Assembly (NCBI RefSeq): GCF_023277745.1
Contig: NZ_CP086322.1
Location: 3,782,001-3,846,000 of the forward strand
DNA length: 64,000 nucleotides
Direction: 5' to 3'
DNA from: Streptomyces halobius
Lineage (GTDB): Bacteria; Actinomycetota; Actinomycetes; Streptomycetales; Streptomycetaceae
Each line of letters starts with the position of its first letter. The stretch's first letter is position 1. Below the pieces are notes generated by a model. That model made no database searches. It saw only the letters and a list, made by a program, of their open reading frames with translations, and had not been told where the DNA came from. A program made the position numbers and the translations under genes. This document shows positions 34,679 to 44,089 of this stretch, piece by piece.

Positions 34679-35932
34679 TCACTCCGTGAACAAGTAGCCC
34701 GCGTCGCGCAGCGCCGCGCTCACCTCGACGCAGTGCTCAGGCCCCTTGGTCTCCAGGTGCAGCTCCACCTCGACCTCGGTCAGCCCGAGACGCGGATCGG
34801 TACGCACATGCCCGATGTCGAGGACGTTCGCGTCGACGACGGACAGAATGCCCAGCAGGTTCGCCAGCGCCCCCGGCCGGTCGGTCAGCCGCAGCCGCAG
34901 AGAGAGATAGCGGCCCGCGGCGGCCATGCCGTGCCGCAGGATGCGCTGCAGCAGCAGCGGATCGACGTTGCCGCCGGACAGTACCGCAACGACCGGCCCA
35001 TGGAAGGATTTCGGGTCGGACAGCAACGCCGCCACCGGGCTCGCCCCGGCCGGCTCCACCACCATCTTCGCCCGCTCAAGACACAGCAGCAGCGCGCTGG
35101 ACAGCTCGTCCTCGGAGACCGTACGGACGTCGTCCACCAGGTCCTCGATGATCCCGAACGGCACATCGCCGGGCCGCCCCACCTTGATGCCGTCCGCCAT
35201 CGTCGACAGCCCGTCGACCGCCACCGGACGCCCGGCCGCAAGCGAGGGCGGATAGCAGGCCGCACCCGCCGCCTGCACCCCGATGACCTGTACATCCGGG
35301 CGCAGCGTCTTCACCGCCAGCGCGATGCCCGCCGCCAGGCCGCCGCCGCCGATCCCCACGACGATGGTGCGCACCTCCGGGCACTGTTCGAGGATCTCCA
35401 GGCCGACGGTGCCCTGGCCCGCGATGATGTCGTGGTGGTCGAAGGGGTGGATGAAGACCGCGCCCGTGTTCCGCGCGTACTCCTCGGCGGCGGCCAGCGT
35501 CTCGTCCACGACATGGCCGTGCAGCCGCACTTCGGCGCCGTAGTCGCGGGTCGCGGAGACCTTCGGCAGCGGCGCGCCGACCGGCATGAACACCGTCGAG
35601 TGCACATCCAGCAGGGACGCCGCCAGCGCCACGCCCTGCGCATGGTTGCCCGCACTCGCGGCGACCACGCCCTTCTCCCGCTCCTCCGGCGAGAGCCCGG
35701 CGATCCGTACGTAGGCACCGCGGATCTTGAAGGAGCCGGTGCGCTGGAGGTTCTCGCACTTGAGGTGCACCGGGCCGCCGACCAGCCCGGACAGATAACG
35801 GCTGCCCTCCAGGGGGGTGGCCCGGGAGACACCGGAGAGCATCTTGTGCGCCGCACGAACGTCATCGACCGTGATCGTGGGGAGCGCGGCAGCGGCGGTC
35901 TCCTGTGACGTGTGAGGCGTGTGATCGGCCAT
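34679..35932 (-). CDS. ilvA: Threonine ammonia-lyase
   Basis: PLP enzyme, 417 residues, that deaminates threonine to 2-oxobutyrate, feeding isoleucine synthesis. The PLP Lys is in RTGSFKIRGAYVR, the phosphate loop is GIGGGGLAAG, and an ACT-like regulatory domain (residues about 335-417; RLRLTDRPGALANLLGIL) suggests allosteric control. A single short ACT domain, as in the catabolic/TdcB-plus-ACT class, rather than the two of E. coli IlvA. ATG 35932 was chosen over an upstream extension lacking conserved sequence. Confidence 0.93.
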   Translation of the reverse strand: MADHTPHTSQETAAAALPTITVDDVRAAHKMLSGVSRATPLEGSRYLSGLVGGPVHLKCENLQRTGSFKIRGAYVRIAGLSPEEREKGVVAASAGNHAQGVALAASLLDVHSTVFMPVGAPLPKVSATRDYGAEVRLHGHVVDETLAAAEEYARNTGAVFIHPFDHHDIIAGQGTVGLEILEQCPEVRTIVVGIGGGGLAAGIALAVKTLRPDVQVIGVQAAGAACYPPSLAAGRPVAVDGLSTMADGIKVGRPGDVPFGIIEDLVDDVRTVSEDELSSALLLCLERAKMVVEPAGASPVAALLSDPKSFHGPVVAVLSGGNVDPLLLQRILRHGMAAAGRYLSLRLRLTDRPGALANLLGILSVVDANVLDIGHVRTDPRLGLTEVEVELHLETKGPEHCVEVSAALRDAGYLFTE

Positions 35933-36124
35933 GCCGCCAGTCTCGCAGTTCGTCCGCGTTACGGCCTTTCCGTCCCGACGGGCGGACACCCGGGCCGCTA
36001 CCGGGGCCGGGTCTCGGGCCGCTCACGGGGCGTTATCGGATTGCGCAGCGCCGGTACGGTCCGCGCCGGGGCCGCGTACTCTGTCCTCCAATCCGTACGC
36101 ATCCCATGAAGCGAGCACCCGGCC

Positions 36125-36634
36125 ATGCCCACCTCTTCGGACATGACGACCCACACCGACCCCGCTCTTCTCGACGCACTGCAGCACCAAGTGGCCGTCT
36201 TCGCCCGCCGCGCAGAACAGAGTCGGCTCGGCGGCGTCGGGCAGGCGCGCAACTCCATGGACCGCGCCGCCTATCTGCTGCTCAACCGCCTGGACCAGGA
36301 AGGGCCGATGGGCGTCAAGGCGCTCGCCGCCGGTATGGGCATCGACTCCTCGACGGTCACCCGGCAGGTCGCCCCGCTGGTCGACTCCGGGCTGGTCAGC
36401 CGCGCCACGCACCCCGAGGACGGCCGGGCCGTGGTCCTTCAGCTGTCCGAGCGCGGCCACTCCCGCCTGGAAGAGGTACGAGCCTCGCGCCGCGCGCTGA
36501 TGGCCATGGTGACGGAGGACTGGTCCGAGGAGGAGCGGGACGCGTTCTGCACACTCCTGACGCGCTTCAACACCTCGCTCGCCACCGTCGCCACGTCACT
36601 GGGGGCGGTGGGCCCGGCGGGAGCGGTGTCCTGA
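36125..36634 (+). CDS. MarR-family transcriptional regulator
   Basis: 169 residues with a winged helix-turn-helix: VKALAAGMGIDSSTVTRQV (recognition helix near residue 75) and the wing ATHPEDGRAVVLQLSERG with the conserved Asp-Gly-Arg. Helices at both ends form the dimer. The divergent threonine ammonia-lyase gene is a possible target, but no clear palindrome was found in the 192-bp gap. Confidence 0.93.
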   Translation: MPTSSDMTTHTDPALLDALQHQVAVFARRAEQSRLGGVGQARNSMDRAAYLLLNRLDQEGPMGVKALAAGMGIDSSTVTRQVAPLVDSGLVSRATHPEDGRAVVLQLSERGHSRLEEVRASRRALMAMVTEDWSEEERDAFCTLLTRFNTSLATVATSLGAVGPAGAVS

Positions 36635-36747
36635 CGACGGGGGCCCGGCGGCGCGGCAGGAGCGCCGGGCGTCCTGGGGCCGACAGGCCCGGTCCGGCAC
36701 GGTTGGGGGTCGTGGCCGCGCCGTGCATCTCCCCGATCGCCGACCCA

Positions 36748-36774
36748 CACCACCCCTCCCTTGGAGGGGTGGTG
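36748..36774. terminator. Bidirectional hairpin between marR and metB
   Basis: 12-bp perfect stem CACCACCCCTCC/GGAGGGGTGGTG with a 3-nt loop, between convergent genes. Confidence 0.85.
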
Positions 36775-36872
36775 AACGGGCCCCAGGACTGACTGGCCCC
36801 AAGACCTAAGAACCCCAGAAGGGCCCAAGGGCCTCAGAGGAGCGGACAACGGGCCTCAGATGACCTGACGGG

Positions 36873-38033
36873 TCAGCCCAGCGCCTGGTTGAGGTCGGCC
36901 ACCAGGTCGTCCACGGACTCGATGCCGACCGACAGCCGTACGAGGTCGGCCGGGACCTCCAGCGCGGAACCGGCCGCCGAGGCATGCGTCATCCGCCCCG
37001 GGTGCTCGATCAGCGACTCGACGCCGCCCAGCGACTCGCCCAGGGTGAACAGCCGCGCCCGGTTGCAGACCTCCACAGCCGCCTGCTCACCGCCCGCGAC
37101 CTGGAACGACACCATGCCGCCGAAGGACCGCATCTGCTTGGCGGCGACCTCGTGCCCCGGGTGCTCGGCCAGCCCCGGGTAGTAGACGCGGGTCACCTTG
37201 TTGTGCGAGACCAGCAGATCCGCGATCCGGGCCGCGTTGGCGCTGTGCCGGTCCATCCGTACGGACAGCGTCTTGATGCCGCGCATCACCAGCCAGGCGT
37301 CGAACGGTCCGGCGACCGCGCCCATCGCGTTCTGGTGGTAGGCGAGCTCCTCCCCGAGCGCGTCGTCACCGACGACCAGGGCGCCGCCGACCACGTCCGA
37401 GTGCCCGCCCATGTACTTGGTCGTGGAGTAGACCACCACATCCGCGCCGAGGGCCAGCGGCTGCTGGAGGTAGGGGCTGGCGAAGGTGTTGTCGACGACG
37501 AGCCGGACGCCGGCGTCCCGGGCGACACCGGCCAGCGCCGTGATGTCGCTGATGCCGAGCAGGGGGTTGCTGGGCGTCTCCACCCAGATCGCCTTCGTAC
37601 GGGGCCGCAGCTCGGCGCGTACCGCCTGCGGGTCGGAGGTGTCGGCGACCGACCACTCCACGCCCCACCGCTGGACGACCTTGGCGAACAGCCGGAACGT
37701 GCCGCCGTAGGCGTCGTTCGGGATGATCACGTGATCGCCGGGGACGAGCAGGGTGCGCAGCAGGCAGTCCTCGGCCGCCAGGCCGGAGGCGAAGGCCAGA
37801 CCGCGCCGGCCGCCGTCCAGGGCGGCGAGGTTTTCCTCCAGGGCGGTACGGGTCGGATTGGCGCTGCGGCTGTACTCATAGCCGCCGCGCAGCCCGCCGA
37901 CACCGTCCTGCTTGTATGTGGAGACCTGATAGATGGGCGGAACCACCGCACCCGTGGCCGGGTCGGCTTCCTGACCTGCGTGGATCGCGAGGGTTTCGAA
38001 GTGCTGGTGGGCCTGATCGCATTCGTCGCTCAT
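36873..38033 (-). CDS. metB: Cystathionine gamma-synthase
   Basis: Cys/Met-metabolism PLP enzyme, 386 residues. The PLP Lys is in VYSTTKYMGGHSDV, and the family segment LAIHAGQEADPATGAVVPPI opens the protein. It could make cystathionine (synthase) or split it (gamma-lyase); the two are hard to tell apart by sequence, and the annotation rests on the usual actinobacterial assignment. ATG 38033 fits the family length. Upstream lies an 11-bp repeat array. Confidence 0.9.
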   Translation of the reverse strand: MSDECDQAHQHFETLAIHAGQEADPATGAVVPPIYQVSTYKQDGVGGLRGGYEYSRSANPTRTALEENLAALDGGRRGLAFASGLAAEDCLLRTLLVPGDHVIIPNDAYGGTFRLFAKVVQRWGVEWSVADTSDPQAVRAELRPRTKAIWVETPSNPLLGISDITALAGVARDAGVRLVVDNTFASPYLQQPLALGADVVVYSTTKYMGGHSDVVGGALVVGDDALGEELAYHQNAMGAVAGPFDAWLVMRGIKTLSVRMDRHSANAARIADLLVSHNKVTRVYYPGLAEHPGHEVAAKQMRSFGGMVSFQVAGGEQAAVEVCNRARLFTLGESLGGVESLIEHPGRMTHASAAGSALEVPADLVRLSVGIESVDDLVADLNQALG

Positions 38034-38107
38034 GCCTGACGAGGGTAGCCGCCCGCGGCGTCTCCGGAACTTTCTGGTTCGCTGGATAGTGGATACATAC
38101 GAAGAAG

Positions 38108-38173
38108 GCTCCGACGACGCTCCGACAGCGCTCCGACGAAGTTCCGAGGACGCTCCGACGACGTTCCCGGGAC
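38108..38173. repeat. Six tandem 11-bp repeats in the metB divergent promoter
   Basis: Six units with exact 11-bp period, consensus GCTCCGACGAC (units 1 and 5 identical; units 2, 3, 4 and 6 differ at 1 to 4 bases). They lie 75-140 bp upstream of metB and 133-198 bp upstream of the divergent hypothetical gene. One unit per helical turn would put all binding faces on one side of the DNA. Confidence 0.85.
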
Positions 38174-38305
38174 CGCTCCAAGGGACAATGCGAGGGGCCC
38201 CTGAGGAGCGAGCGCCCCGAACACCTCCCGACACCCGCCATGACCACCCCGGCCGCTACCACCACTCCCACTACACCGCCCGGCCCTCCGACAGGGACAC
38301 ACCAC

Positions 38306-39472
38306 ATGGACGCTCTGCTGGTTCTCTTCGCCGCGATCACGCTCGGCGGCTTCGTCTTCCTGCCCTGGATGCGGCGCCGACGGGCCGCCCAGCAAGCCCG
38401 GGAGGGCCTGGTGGTGGCCTCCAACCCGATGGCGGGCTATGGCTTCGTACCGCTCGACGAGCTCGACGTCCGCCTGCCCGGCCCCGACGAGGAGCTCGAA
38501 CACGCGCTGGCCGAGATGCGCCGTACGCACGACTGGCGTCCGGCGGCCGAGCTGCTGAAGTCCACCGGCGACAACTGGGAGCTGCGCTGGCAGCGGGTGC
38601 AGACGCTGGCCGGGGCCGCCGCGTTCGAGCTGGCCCAGGAGTCGGCGGAGCAGGGCGGCCCGGACGGCGGACGGACGACGCACGGCGCGGACGGCGGGCA
38701 CCGGACCGGCGGCATCTGGCTGCGCACCTGGCGCAACGAGGCCCCCAAGGACCCGGGCGGCGCCCAGACCCACGCCCAGTTCCTCGTCGTCCAGGCCCTG
38801 CGCGCCCCGGACTCCCAGGACTTCCGCATGATCCTCGAAGAGGCCCGTACGGTCTGCCAGGAGGCGGCGCTGCTGGCCCCCGGCAGTCCCATCCCGTACA
38901 TCACCGAGCTGGCCGTCGCCCGTGGCCTGGGTGACCGGAAGGCCGATTACGAGGCGCTCTGGTCGAAGGTCGTGCAGCGCGCTCCGCACCACATGGGCGC
39001 GCACCTCGCCGCGCTGCCGTACTGGTCGGAGAAGTGGCACGGCTCCCGCCAGGAGGCCGAAGCGTTCGCCGAGCGCGCGGCGGCCGCCGCACCCGCCAAG
39101 TCGCTTCTCCCCGCGCTCCCCCTCTTCGCGGTCTACGAGCACCTCCCCGAGGCCAACATGGTCCGCAGCCTCTACCAGAGCGCTGTCGTGGAACGCGCCA
39201 TCGAAGCCGCCCACTTCGCGCTCCGCGAGGCCCCCGAAGACCACCCCGTGGCACCCCACGTCCGCCACCTCCTCGTCTGGTTCCTGGTTCGCGCGGAACG
39301 CTACGCCGAGGCCATGGAACAGCTCCGCCTCGTCGACGGCCACGTAGGCGCCGTCCCGTGGTCCTACGGCCGCAGCCCCGCCGCCGAATACGCCGCATAC
39401 CGCGCCCAGGCCGTCGCCGGCTGGGAACAGCTGGGCGGCACGTCGGCGGGCTTCCCGCCGCCGGGCCAGTAG
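38306..39472 (+). CDS. Membrane-anchored TPR-like hypothetical protein (DUF4034-like)
   Basis: 388 residues with one N-terminal transmembrane segment (LLVLFAAITLGGFVFLPW) followed by a basic RRRRAA and a long helical cytosolic domain. Helical pairs such as DNWELRWQRVQTLAG and IWLRTWRNEAP with QTHAQFLVVQALRA resemble DUF4034 proteins; this is pattern recognition only. An Ala-rich variable loop sits near residues 115-135. Start ATG 38306 follows AGGGAC. Function unknown. Confidence 0.75.
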   Translation: MDALLVLFAAITLGGFVFLPWMRRRRAAQQAREGLVVASNPMAGYGFVPLDELDVRLPGPDEELEHALAEMRRTHDWRPAAELLKSTGDNWELRWQRVQTLAGAAAFELAQESAEQGGPDGGRTTHGADGGHRTGGIWLRTWRNEAPKDPGGAQTHAQFLVVQALRAPDSQDFRMILEEARTVCQEAALLAPGSPIPYITELAVARGLGDRKADYEALWSKVVQRAPHHMGAHLAALPYWSEKWHGSRQEAEAFAERAAAAAPAKSLLPALPLFAVYEHLPEANMVRSLYQSAVVERAIEAAHFALREAPEDHPVAPHVRHLLVWFLVRAERYAEAMEQLRLVDGHVGAVPWSYGRSPAAEYAAYRAQAVAGWEQLGGTSAGFPPPGQ

Positions 39473-39482
39473 ACGGACAGGG

Positions 39483-39560
39483 CCTCGAACGGCGCGTCGT
39501 ACCGGTACGCCCTCGAACAGCGCGTCGTACGGGTACGCCCTCGAACGACGGGCACACGCT
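39483..39560. repeat. 28-bp tandem repeat, 2.3 copies, before msrA
   Basis: Units at 39483-39510 and 39511-39538 (26 of 28 identical, core GCGCGTCGTAC), then a degenerate third. The block lies just after the stop at 39472. The rest of the gap up to 39721 is pyrimidine-rich without visible signals. Confidence 0.7.
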
Positions 39561-39721
39561 CGGACGGCACGTCGTACGGCCGTCGACTCGCGGCCCGCGG
39601 TTCACGGCCCGCCGGAATACCACCCCCGTCCCCGACGTTTCCTCCAGCGACAATCCCCGCGTCTCCCCTTCCCCTGTTCCCTCCCCCTTCCTCCCCTCCT
39701 CCCTCCCTGGAGCCCGATCCC

Positions 39722-40390
39722 ATGCCGTTCTCCCGCTTCGAGACCCACCTCCCCTCCCCCGAAGAAGCGCTGAAGGGCCGCGCCGAGCGGGACTTCACCG
39801 TCCCCGAGCGGCACACCGTCCTCGGCAACCCGCTGCTCGGCCCGTACCCGGAGGGCTTGGAGATCGCCGACTTCGGTCTGGGCTGTTTCTGGGGCGCCGA
39901 GCGGAAGTTCTGGCAGACGGACGGCGTCTGGACCACACTCGTCGGCTACCAGGGCGGCCACACCCCCAACCCCACCTACGAAGAGGTCTGCAGCGGCCAC
40001 ACCGGCCACACCGAGGCCGTCCGCGTCGTCCACGACCCGTCCCGCGTCTCCTACGCCGCCCTCCTCAAGCTCTTCTGGGAGTCCCACGACCCCACCCAGG
40101 GCTTCCGCCAGGGCAACGACACCGGCACGCAGTACCGCTCCGCCATCTACACCCACTCCCCCGCCCAGCAGCAGGCCGCGGAAGCCTCCCGCACCGCCTA
40201 CCAGTCCGTCCTGAATTCCTCCGGCTACGGCGAAATCACCACCGAAATCCTCCCGGCGGACGCGAACCGCCCCTTCTATCCGGCCGAGGGCTATCACCAG
40301 CAGTACCTCGACAAGAACCCGGCGGGGTATTGCGGGATCGGGGGGACGGGGGTGAGCTGCCCTGTGGGTGTCGCCCCTGCGGAGGGATGA
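39722..40390 (+). CDS. msrA: Peptide methionine-S-sulfoxide reductase
   Basis: Repairs oxidised methionine in proteins. 222 residues; the catalytic Cys is in [13 protein letters not shown], followed by [22 protein letters not shown] and the recycling Cys near the end in [13 protein letters not shown]. The N-terminal 45 residues are the usual actinobacterial extension. ATG 39722 follows a GGAG site. Confidence 0.96.
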   Translation: MPFSRFETHLPSPEEALKGRAERDFTVPERHTVLGNPLLGPYPEGLEIADFGLGCFWGAERKFWQTDGVWTTLVGYQGGHTPNPTYEEVCSGHTGHTEAVRVVHDPSRVSYAALLKLFWESHDPTQGFRQGNDTGTQYRSAIYTHSPAQQQAAEASRTAYQSVLNSSGYGEITTEILPADANRPFYPAEGYHQQYLDKNPAGYCGIGGTGVSCPVGVAPAEG

Positions 40391-40832
40391 GAAGCGCGGG
40401 ACATCCGCACTGACGGAGGCTCGAAGCGGGCTCAACTGCCGGAGTGCACGTGGGCGGGCGAGACCGCAGTACACGAACGGCCCGCAACGTGAGGGCCCAG
40501 GACGTGGAACCGGGCGGTGCCGTGCGGCGGCCGGGGCCATCGGCCGGGCGGGCGCGGGCCGTTGAGGTTCAACGCACGGCGCTATGACCGCTGTCATGTA
40601 TAGCTGCGCCGCTCGCAGTCCGAATGGTCCCGGCCTCGAAGTAGCCATCACGAGGTGGTCGAATTCGATCTCGCCGGACCATGAGCTGAGATTCCCGGAG
40701 CTCGATCACCTCGGTCGGCATGGTTGCCAAGTCCGTTTGTCCTGGGTGCCGTTGCCCCACAACCATCATCCCGAACACCGCCGAAGGCGTCACCCCCGAG
40801 CATTAGAATCGTCCGCGAGGTGAGTGGAGCCC
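40391..40832. other. 442-bp gap before the NTPase-glycosyltransferase gene
   Basis: No gene supported. The first part is GC-rich; 40580-40800 is less GC-rich and has the look of acquired DNA. A good -10 box TAGAAT is at 40804-40809, and GAGGTGAG (40817-40824) is the ribosome site for the GTG at 40833. No clear -35 box. Confidence 0.5.
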
Positions 40833-43751
40833 GTGGACATATCCAAGCTGCCCAACCCCTACGACCACAGCAATCCCGTCAGCAACGCCGCGCTCTTCGC
40901 CGGGCGGAACGCCGAGATCGCCTGCATCGCGTACCAGCTCGACCAGGCCGGGCTGGACCGGCCGCCGGTCTATATCGCGGTCCACGGCCAGCGGGGCGCC
41001 GGCAAGACCAGTCTGCTGAACCGTACGGACGACCTGGCCCGGGAGCGCGGGCTGCTGCCGGTCCGGGTCACGCTCGTCCCCGGTGACGCCACCCCGTCGG
41101 CGTTCTACCGCAAGGTCTACGAGGAGCTGATCGCGGCCGTCACGGAGGAGGGCGGTGGGGAGGGCGGGAAGGAAGGCGGCGCGCTGAATGTGTCCGGCGG
41201 CGCGGTCACGCCGGCGAAGGTCCGGCGGGTGTTCTCCGGCGCCGCCCCGGAGGACGGCTTCCCCCTGGAGTTCCCCGAGGCGCTGGCGCTGTCGGAGCCC
41301 GGTGGTCCGGTGTCCGAGGCCGCGCTCCGGGCCGATCTCCGCTATGTCGTACGGGCCCTCGGCCGGCCGATCGCGCTGCTCATCGACGAGGCCCAGCTGG
41401 TCGCCGGGCATGAGGAGGTGCTGTCCGTCCTCCGCGCGCTCGGGACCCGGCTCAACGGTTTCGTCTTCGTACTGGCCGGCACGTCCAGCCTGCTCACCCG
41501 GATCACCGAGGTCTTCTCGCCGCTCCTCCGGCAGTTCAAAGAGATCAAGGTCGAGCGGTTCGTCGAGTCGGAGGACATCAGCAACTGCATGCTGCTGCCC
41601 CTGCGGGAGTTAGGGCTGAACGCCGACTCCTTCCCCGACTTCAACCGGTCGCAGTCGGAACTGCTCCACCTCACCGACGGGAATCCGTACGAGATCCAGC
41701 TCTACTGCCATGAGATGTTCGCCCAGTGGCAGCGGGACGAGACCATGGGTATGGCGCTCACCGCGGAGATGCTCGAAGACGTCCGGTCGCGGATGGACCG
41801 GATGGATCGGACGGACCGGGTGGGAGCCGGGCGGGAGGTCCACGACCGCCGGCTGATCCGGTCGGTGAAGAAGCTGTCACCGGAGCGGCTGCACGCCTTC
41901 AACATCCTCAGCTCCGCGCTCGACCACGCGACCGTGGACGAGCTCTGGTTCGCCTACAACGTGGTCGGGCAGCCGTCGATCACCAGAGAGCTCCTCGACC
42001 AGTGCCGTGCGGAACTGATCGCGGACGGCGCGATCGACGCGTCCGAGGTCGTCCGGCTGTCCCAGGAGACGGAGCTGTTCGACGACATCTACGTCCGGCT
42101 GTGGACCATCAACAAGCTGGGACGGCAGGCACACCCCCAGCTCATGGGCCGTGGCGATTTCCACGGTCTGCTCGCCAGGCGGCTCGGCTGCCTGCTCGAC
42201 GACATCGTGTGCGAGCCCGCCCGGATTCTTCAGACCTGCTGTCCGAAGATGCGGGAAGCCACCCTCAACAGAGCGCTCTTCGCCCTGGAGAGCCTCGCGG
42301 ACAAGGGCGCCGACTCCGTACCGCACGCCACGCAGTACGTGCACGAGGCCATTCTCCGCACGGGCATCCCGGCCGCACTCGACATCACCACGGTCACCTG
42401 CGCCTACGGCGGCACCACCGTCGTCCAGTGGCTCTACTCGGCGGACGCCGACGACTTCCGCTTCGAACACACACCGGGCTTCCTCACAACGGCCCGCCGG
42501 ATCGCCGCGCTCGGCGGGGAGCTGACGGCCGACCGGACCCGGTTGCCCCTGAAGCCCTGGCCGAGGATCAGCGAGTGGCTGCGGCTGTCCACCGGAGCGG
42601 TGCGCGCCGCCCTCGCGCAGAACCATCTCGCCGCTTCCTACGGAGCGTACGGCGACGGTGACCGGAGCGGGGCACGCACGCATCTGGCCACGGCCTTCGA
42701 GCTGAACCCGGGATGGGAGCCCGCCAACAACATCCTGTACATCTCCCTGGCCGCCGGTGAGCCCGGCATCGCCCTTGAGTGGGCCGGCCGGGCGATGGAA
42801 CTGGCGCGGCACCCCAAGGACAAGGCGCTCAGCCGGTACAACGCGGCGATGGCCTATCTGCTGCAGGGCGACCGGGAGACGGCGGGCCGCCAACTTGCCC
42901 TGGCGGCCGAGCACTTGGCGCCACTGGCGTACAGCGATTGCGAGATCCAGTATCTGCTGACGCCGCAGATGGTGAGCGGGGCGGGTGGCTGCAGGACGGC
43001 GTTCGGCGGGGCGGGGGACGGGGGGGTCGGCGGGGCGGCCGATGGCACGGTCACACTCAGGGAGGACTCCGATGTGGATCTCGCGGCCGCGATCGAGCGG
43101 GCGCGGGCGACGGCCGGGCCGACGGGCACGGGCGCGGGGGACGCACCTGCATCCGCCCCCGCGGCCGCATCCACCCCCGCATCCGCACTCGCGCCCGCAT
43201 CCGCGCACGGGACACCCGAGGCTCGCAAGGCCCCCCACGCACACGAGTCCCCTGCCGCACACATGTCCCCTGCCGCGCGCGATCCACGCCCACCCACCGT
43301 TCTCGTCGTCGCCACCGAGTGGTGGTCCGCACACGGGGGCCTCAGCACCTTCAACCGGGACCTGTGCAAGGCGCTCGCCGCCGCCGGGGCGCAGGTGTAC
43401 TGCGTGGTGCTCGCTGCCGGCGAACGCGAGATCGCCGCCGCCGAGCGCCACAACGTCACCCTGCTCTGCGCGCCCTCGACGCCCGGCGCACCGGAATACG
43501 TCCAACTGACCCGCCGTCCGCAACTGCCCGGGGGAACCGTCCCCGATCTCGTCATCGGGCACAGCCGGATCACCGGCCCGGCCGCCGCGGTCCAGGTTTC
43601 CGACTTCTTCCCGCAGGCCAGGGGCCGCTGCGCTCGGGCTGAGCCCCACGTCGTCGGCTGTCCCGCCGTGAGGGTTGCGCCTGCGGCGGGCGTCCGCTGC
43701 GCTGTGCCTGAGCCGACATCCTTCACTGTCCCGCCGTTGCACCTGCGGTGA
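40833..43751 (+). CDS. AAA-ATPase/TPR protein fused to a truncated glycosyltransferase
   Basis: 972 codons. Order: AAA-type ATPase (about residues 25-330; P-loop HGQRGAGKTSLLN, Walker B PIALLIDEAQLV, sensor VLAGTSSLL), winged-helix-like region, TPR-like repeats (DRSGARTHLATAFELNPGW; ALSRYNAAMAYLLQGDRETA), an Ala/Pro linker, then a GT4-type N-terminal Rossmann domain (VLVVATEWWSAHGGLSTFNR, LIGH-like VIGHSRITGP). At about 43628 (after VSDFFPQARG) the frame enters repeat copy B, and the last 40 residues are repeat-encoded. The glycosyltransferase lacks its nucleotide-sugar half, so that part is surely dead. Synteny neighbours msrA and the L,D-transpeptidase are core genes, so this is an acquired, damaged gene. 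Confidence 0.8.
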   Translation: MDISKLPNPYDHSNPVSNAALFAGRNAEIACIAYQLDQAGLDRPPVYIAVHGQRGAGKTSLLNRTDDLARERGLLPVRVTLVPGDATPSAFYRKVYEELIAAVTEEGGGEGGKEGGALNVSGGAVTPAKVRRVFSGAAPEDGFPLEFPEALALSEPGGPVSEAALRADLRYVVRALGRPIALLIDEAQLVAGHEEVLSVLRALGTRLNGFVFVLAGTSSLLTRITEVFSPLLRQFKEIKVERFVESEDISNCMLLPLRELGLNADSFPDFNRSQSELLHLTDGNPYEIQLYCHEMFAQWQRDETMGMALTAEMLEDVRSRMDRMDRTDRVGAGREVHDRRLIRSVKKLSPERLHAFNILSSALDHATVDELWFAYNVVGQPSITRELLDQCRAELIADGAIDASEVVRLSQETELFDDIYVRLWTINKLGRQAHPQLMGRGDFHGLLARRLGCLLDDIVCEPARILQTCCPKMREATLNRALFALESLADKGADSVPHATQYVHEAILRTGIPAALDITTVTCAYGGTTVVQWLYSADADDFRFEHTPGFLTTARRIAALGGELTADRTRLPLKPWPRISEWLRLSTGAVRAALAQNHLAASYGAYGDGDRSGARTHLATAFELNPGWEPANNILYISLAAGEPGIALEWAGRAMELARHPKDKALSRYNAAMAYLLQGDRETAGRQLALAAEHLAPLAYSDCEIQYLLTPQMVSGAGGCRTAFGGAGDGGVGGAADGTVTLREDSDVDLAAAIERARATAGPTGTGAGDAPASAPAAASTPASALAPASAHGTPEARKAPHAHESPAAHMSPAARDPRPPTVLVVATEWWSAHGGLSTFNRDLCKALAAAGAQVYCVVLAAGEREIAAAERHNVTLLCAPSTPGAPEYVQLTRRPQLPGGTVPDLVIGHSRITGPAAAVQVSDFFPQARGRCARAEPHVVGCPAVRVAPAAGVRCAVPEPTSFTVPPLHLR

Positions 43752-44089
43752 GCTGTCGCCGCTGCGCGGGGCTGTTCGGCAGCGGCGCCGGACCTCCGGA
43801 CTCCGTCCTGCGGACCGGCACCTCCCGAAGGGGTGGGAAGAAGACCGGTGGGGGCCATGTAGCCGGTCATGTGCACCCTGTGGCCCCGGACACAGACACC
43901 CGACAGACCACATGGGGCCCCACCGGCCCCCTCCACCCACCGTCGGGAGGGGAACGGGCCGCAGGACGGAGTCCGGAGGCCCGTCACCGCACCCGAAAAA
44001 CCCACGCCCGCCGCAGGCGAACCCCTCACGGCGGGAAACCGAAAACGTCGGGCGCAGGCCCGCCGCAGGCGAACCCCAGTCGGCGAAGC
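43629..44089. repeat. Long palindromic repeat, copy B
   Basis: About 460 bp, same layout as copy A. Inner arms 43795-43813 and 43959-43977 form a perfect 19-bp pair with the same sequence as in copy A. The outer arms carry the CGCCTGCGGCGGGC and TCCCGCCGTGAGG blocks. It starts inside the glycosyltransferase reading frame and ends at the stop codon of the L,D-transpeptidase gene. Confidence 0.9.

Noticed and set aside
38108..38173. CRISPR array
   Set aside because: Units are 11 bp and directly adjacent without spacers, and no cas genes are present.
40569..40793. 74-codon minus-strand gene before the NTPase-glycosyltransferase
   Set aside because: No recognisable motif, no ribosome site and weak third-position bias.
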